From NCBI GenBank assembly GCA_028686145.1, contig JAQUCQ010000127.1, positions 1 to 8,702 of the forward strand: DNA of 8,702 bases, given 5' to 3'. Of the stretch, positions 6,586 through 8,702 are shown one piece after another. Each line of letters begins with the position of its first letter. The first letter of the stretch is position 1. The notes beneath the pieces were generated by a model. The model was given only the letters and a program-made list of their open reading frames with translations. It had not been told where the DNA came from and made no database searches. Made by a program: the position numbers and the translations under genes. The DNA is from Desulfuromonadaceae bacterium. Lineage in GTDB: Bacteria > Desulfobacterota > Desulfuromonadia > Geobacterales > Pseudopelobacteraceae.

Positions 6586-6614
6586 TGCCCGGCACTCAAG
6601 CAGAGCACCGGGCA
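6586..6614 (-). other. Intercistronic hairpin after the binding-protein gene
   Basis: TGCCCGG and CCGGGCA (6586-6592 and 6608-6614) form a GC-rich 7-base-pair stem. On the minus-strand RNA it extends through CTC/GAG and two G-U pairs to a TGCTT loop, about 12 pairs in all. AATTTATCC follows, only a weak T-tract. Placed 9 bases past the binding-protein stop and before the permease gene, it fits the common arrangement in which a partial terminator or 3' protecting hairpin yields more binding protein than membrane components. Confidence 0.55.
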
Positions 6615-6622
6615 TCAGGATA

Positions 6623-7618
6623 CTATTTTTTGTGCAGTTTACCGTTTTCAATAACCTTGTCGGCGCTTTTGATAATGCTTTTGGGGATTGTCAGGCCGAG
6701 TTTTTTGGCAACATCCACGTTGACCAGCAGATCAACATCAGTTGCTTTGGTCATAAAGCGGGTCGGAATCTGTCCCGCTTTTTTTCCTTTCAGGATTTCT
6801 ACGATCAATTTTCCGGTAGTCCGGCCCATTTTGTAATAATCAAATCCCCAGGCGGCCAAGATGGGGTACTTTTCCGCTGAACTGGGATCTGCCGACATGA
6901 TTGGAATCCTGTTTTTGGATGCTACGTCTGCGATGGAGCCCAAAGCTGATACCACGGTGTTATCGGTGCTGATATAGAGTGCATCGACCCGCCTGATAAT
7001 TGCCTGAACAGCCTGTTTTACTTCGGCTGACTTAGAGACGGTTGTCTCTACATATTCCAGCCCCAACTCTTTGCAGGCCTGTTTAACGACACCTGCCAGC
7101 ACGACAGCATTTTCTTCTGAACTTGTGTAGATATGGCCGAGACTTTTGATCTTTTTGATCTTGAGCAACAGTTCGATCTGCTGTTTGACTGGAGTCATGT
7201 CTGATACGCCGGTGACAGGTTTTGAGGAGCCTTTCAGTGACGGAACCAGGCCTGCTTTGACTGGATCGGTTACCGCTGAGAAGACAACCGGTATCCCTTT
7301 CAGAGTGTTGACCAGTGACTGGGATGTCGGAGTGGCAATGCCGACGGCCACAGTTACATTTTCCGACTGAAATTTGTTGGCAATTGAGGCGGAGGTGCTG
7401 ATATTCCCATTGGCGTTTTGCAGGTCGTATGTAGCTTTGATTTTTTCGGCAGCCAGTTCATCCTGAATGCCCTTTTCAACGGCATCAAGAGCCGGATGAG
7501 ACACAATTTTTGAAATTCCGATGAGGACCGTGTGGGGAGGAGCGGCGGCAAAAGCCGACAGAGCTGGTGCAACGGCAATCAATGACAACGCAAGCACGAC
7601 ATTCAATAATTTTTTCAC
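6623..7618 (-). CDS. ABC importer periplasmic binding protein, PF04392 (ABC_sub_bind, TrpX-like)
   Basis: A 331-residue precursor. A Sec signal peptide (KKLLNVVLALSLIAVAPALS, cleavage likely after A22-F23-A24) has no lipobox, so the protein should be soluble in the periplasm. The mature part has the two-lobed LacI/BmpA-like layout of PF04392. Typical stretches are ISKIVSHPALD (35-45), QNANGN (67-72), the ATPTSQSL segment (95-102), VFSAVTDPV (112-120) and GVSD (137-140). The start is GTG at 7618 with a near-perfect AGGAGG 6 bases upstream. It is first in the operon with the permease and ATPase downstream. Streptococcal relatives (TrpX) take up tryptophan or tyrosine, but most family members are uncharacterised, so the ligand is left open. 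Confidence 0.94.
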   Translation of the reverse strand: MKKLLNVVLALSLIAVAPALSAFAAAPPHTVLIGISKIVSHPALDAVEKGIQDELAAEKIKATYDLQNANGNISTSASIANKFQSENVTVAVGIATPTSQSLVNTLKGIPVVFSAVTDPVKAGLVPSLKGSSKPVTGVSDMTPVKQQIELLLKIKKIKSLGHIYTSSEENAVVLAGVVKQACKELGLEYVETTVSKSAEVKQAVQAIIRRVDALYISTDNTVVSALGSIADVASKNRIPIMSADPSSAEKYPILAAWGFDYYKMGRTTGKLIVEILKGKKAGQIPTRFMTKATDVDLLVNVDVAKKLGLTIPKSIIKSADKVIENGKLHKK

Positions 7619-7641
7619 CTGAAACCTCCTGAATAAAATGA

Positions 7642-7666
7642 CCGGTAAAATATTTAAATAAACCGG
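7642..7666. repeat. AT-centred inverted repeat in the importer leader
   Basis: CCGGT (7642-7646) and ACCGG (7662-7666) flank a 15-base all-AT centre containing the palindrome TATTTAAATA (7651-7660). It lies just upstream of the AGGAGG ribosome site of the PF04392 binding-protein gene, inside its probable leader. It may act as an RNA hairpin near the ribosome site or as a DNA operator. Confidence 0.4.
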
Positions 7667-7676
7667 CTATGACAGA

Positions 7677-7707
7677 AACGTCGGTACGTTATCATTCGAT
7701 CGACGTT
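7677..7707. repeat. Inverted repeat AACGTCG / CGACGTT around the importer -10 region
   Basis: AACGTCG (7677-7683) and CGACGTT (7701-7707) are perfect 7-base arms 17 bases apart. They bracket the proposed -10 of the importer promoter. Within the same stretch ACGTTATC occurs twice, 17 bases apart start to start. Such symmetry is what a dimeric regulator site looks like, though binding is not shown. Confidence 0.4.
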
Positions 7708-7715
7708 ATCGTCAA
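7688..7715 (-). promoter_or_regulatory. Putative promoter of the PF04392 importer operon
   Basis: On the minus strand, TTGACG (7710-7715) and GATAAC (7688-7693, 4 of 6) are 16 bases apart. Transcription would begin near 7681 and give a leader of about 63 bases that includes the inverted repeat at 7642-7666. The -10 is imperfect, so other starts are possible. Confidence 0.4.
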
Positions 7716-7771
7716 CGGAGTTTTTTATCCAAATGCTCGGAAATTTACACAGGCTGGCTTAATTATTTGAA

Positions 7772-7812
7772 TTGACGCTAGTTTTTGACAAGTGATAACT
7801 CCATAAAATGAT
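7772..7812 (+). promoter_or_regulatory. Two overlapping promoter candidates facing the phosphatase gene
   Basis: TTGACG (7772-7777) with GATAAC (7794-7799) at 16 bases, and TTGACA (7785-7790) with AATGAT (7807-7812) at 16 bases, lie in tandem on the plus strand. The first uses the same two hexamers and spacer length as the divergent importer promoter. Either would give a leader of more than 100 bases before the phosphatase ATG. Confidence 0.3.
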
Positions 7813-7814
7813 TT

Positions 7815-7835
7815 GTAAATTTACCCGGCGCGCCG
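7815..7835. repeat. Adjacent palindromes GTAAATTTAC and CGGCGCGCCG
   Basis: Two perfect 10-base palindromes, one AT-rich (7815-7824) and one GC-only (7826-7835), lie one base apart. The first would overlap the start of transcription from the TTGACA/AATGAT candidate. An AAATTTAC half of it recurs at 7741-7748. Role unknown. Confidence 0.4.
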
Positions 7836-7872
7836 TTTATGCACAATCTGGAGCATATTGGTATCTGCGCCA

Positions 7873-7900
7873 TTGAATGACGACGTAAATGTGGTAGCAT
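7873..7900 (+). promoter_or_regulatory. Proximal promoter candidate for the phosphatase gene
   Basis: TTGAAT (7873-7878, 4 of 6) and TAGCAT (7895-7900, 4 of 6) are 16 bases apart, with TGG before the -10 forming an extended -10. Transcription would begin near 7907, about 25 bases before the ATG. This is the closest candidate to the gene, but both hexamers are imperfect. Confidence 0.35.
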
Positions 7901-7931
7901 GTAGCTAAATAACAACAGATGAAATGAGATC

Positions 7932-8591
7932 ATGACTCGCTACGCAATCGGTGACATACATGGCGGCAGCAAAACCCTTCAGGCACTCCTCGGTCGTTTG
8001 AATCTAAGGCCCGGTGACCGGCTGCATCTGTTAGGGGATTATATTGATCGTGGCCCCGACAGCAGGGGAGTGCTGGACACAATTATGCGTCTCATGGCGG
8101 TAGGGTATGATGTGCGCCCGGTGCGGGGAAATCATGAAGATATGCTGCTACAGTCGCTAAGCGGTAGCGATGATTACTGGATGGAGGGGTGGGGGAAAGA
8201 GACTTTGAAAAGCTTCGGTGCAACATCTCTGGATGAGCTGCCGGACGTTTATTACACTTTTCTTGATCAGATGCCATATATACGAGCAGACGAAAATTTT
8301 GTTTTTGTTCATGCGGGACTGGATATGACCGTGGATGATCCCCTGACGGAAAGTACTCCCAATGCAATGGTCTGGAGAGAAAACAGCCCGTTTGGCAGGG
8401 ATAGACTGGAGGGGCGAACCCTTGTAACCGGCCATAAAATCCGCCCGCTCCCGCTGATTGAGGCATCGCTCCTAACGAACAACTTCCAGCTCGACAACGG
8501 AGCGTTTACCGCTATGCAGCCAAACTTCGGGAATCTGGTAGCCCTGAATCTGGATACCATGGAGTTGTTTCTTCAGCGCTGGTGTGATTGA
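7932..8591 (+). CDS. PPP-family metallophosphatase (serine/threonine phosphatase-like)
   Basis: A 219-residue cytoplasmic metallophosphoesterase. It carries the full set of phosphoprotein-phosphatase motifs in order: GDIHG (7-11), GDYIDRGPDS (35-44), RGNHE (65-69), HAG (127-129) and GH (167-168). The expected two-metal ligands are D8, H10, D36, N67, H127 and H168; R40 and R65 would hold phosphate. Length and layout resemble phage lambda phosphatase and bacterial PrpA/PrpB-like enzymes, so protein serine/threonine dephosphorylation is the first guess. Diadenosine tetraphosphate or other small phosphoesters are alternatives. The ATG at 7932 gives MTRYAIGDIHGG, the normal family start, although its ribosome site is weak. 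It is a single gene transcribed away from the importer operon and converging with the partial gene at the right edge; nothing nearby names its substrate. Confidence 0.92.
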   Translation: MTRYAIGDIHGGSKTLQALLGRLNLRPGDRLHLLGDYIDRGPDSRGVLDTIMRLMAVGYDVRPVRGNHEDMLLQSLSGSDDYWMEGWGKETLKSFGATSLDELPDVYYTFLDQMPYIRADENFVFVHAGLDMTVDDPLTESTPNAMVWRENSPFGRDRLEGRTLVTGHKIRPLPLIEASLLTNNFQLDNGAFTAMQPNFGNLVALNLDTMELFLQRWCD

Positions 8592-8609
8592 GAGTGAGCA
8601 GGCACGTCA

Positions 8610-8702
8610 TCAGTGAGTCTTTTTATGGTCGCTTTTGATCAGTACAAACAGCAGGTAAGAAACGACGCACAGGTTAATGACGAGTATGGTTACTCTTGGC
8701 CA
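8610..8702 (-). CDS. Probable C-terminus of a membrane protein (partial, enters from right edge)
   Basis: The minus strand is open from the right edge for 30 codons and ends in TGA at 8612-8610. The translation RVTILVINLCVVSYLLFVLIK followed by SDHKKTH looks like a last transmembrane helix with a short basic cytoplasmic tail. The end resembles small predicted membrane proteins such as DUF2127, but this rests on memory of a short pattern. The gene would converge on the phosphatase gene, with 18 bases between stops. The opposite strand is also open here from an ATG at 8625, giving a hydrophilic reading; one of the two is a shadow, and the membrane reading is preferred only moderately. Confidence 0.45.
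   Translation of the reverse strand, partial: WPRVTILVINLCVVSYLLFVLIKSDHKKTH

Larger units (their letters stand above)
7619..7931. other. Divergent intergenic control region (313 bases)
   Basis: This gap separates the minus-strand PF04392 importer operon from the plus-strand phosphatase gene. It contains no convincing coding frame. It holds candidate promoters in both directions, several inverted repeats and palindromes (7642-7666, 7677-7707, 7815-7835), an 8-base direct repeat ACGTTATC (7686-7693 and 7703-7710) and two copies of AAATTTAC (7741-7748 and 7817-7824). The density of short repeats suggests regulator binding, but no known operator consensus could be assigned. Confidence 0.6.

Noticed and set aside
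8092..8466. A 124-codon minus-strand open frame
   Set aside because: It is antisense to the phosphatase gene, whose metal-binding motifs are complete, so it is a shadow.
8625..8702. A plus-strand frame from ATG, running off the right edge
   Set aside because: Its ribosome site is weak and the composition is what one expects opposite a transmembrane segment. The minus-strand reading is preferred, though not with certainty.

Overview
The window looks like an ordinary chromosomal stretch of a Gram-negative anaerobe or microaerophile. Periplasmic binding proteins with Sec signal peptides, a stand-alone bacteriohemerythrin and the mixed transporter set would suit a deltaproteobacterium of the Desulfuromonadales/Geobacter kind. 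That placement is an inference from gene content and style, not from a marker gene. Most genes lie on the minus strand. Only the phosphatase gene near the right end is on the plus strand.

Left part (1-2026, minus strand): the N-terminal half of a DUF554 membrane protein runs off the left edge. Next come a single-domain bacteriohemerythrin with all seven iron ligands and its own likely promoter, then a short-chain dehydrogenase of the 2,4-dienoyl-CoA reductase-like branch. The dehydrogenase gene is visibly richer in G+C than its neighbours.

Middle part (2163-4743, minus strand): a three-gene polar amino acid ABC importer in the order binding protein, permease, ATPase. It has a good sigma70-type promoter (TTGACG-17-AATAAT, extended -10) just upstream. 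The permease is unusual: a signal sequence and a roughly 90-residue TPR-like domain precede the normal HisM/GlnP-type membrane domain.

Right part (4852-7618, minus strand): a second three-gene ABC importer (PF04392 binding protein, BPD_transp_2 permease, ATPase), the TrpXYZ-like type. A strong hairpin separates the binding-protein gene from the permease gene, and the permease and ATPase genes overlap by ATGA. A 313-base divergent control region (7619-7931), rich in inverted repeats, separates it from a plus-strand PPP-family metallophosphatase. At the right edge a short, probably membrane-protein C-terminus enters on the minus strand.

No RNA genes, CRISPR arrays, insertion sequences or phage genes were seen. 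The nearest thing to novelty is the TPR-permease fusion and the pairing of two different small-molecule importers on one strand. I see no convincing undescribed multi-gene system here.
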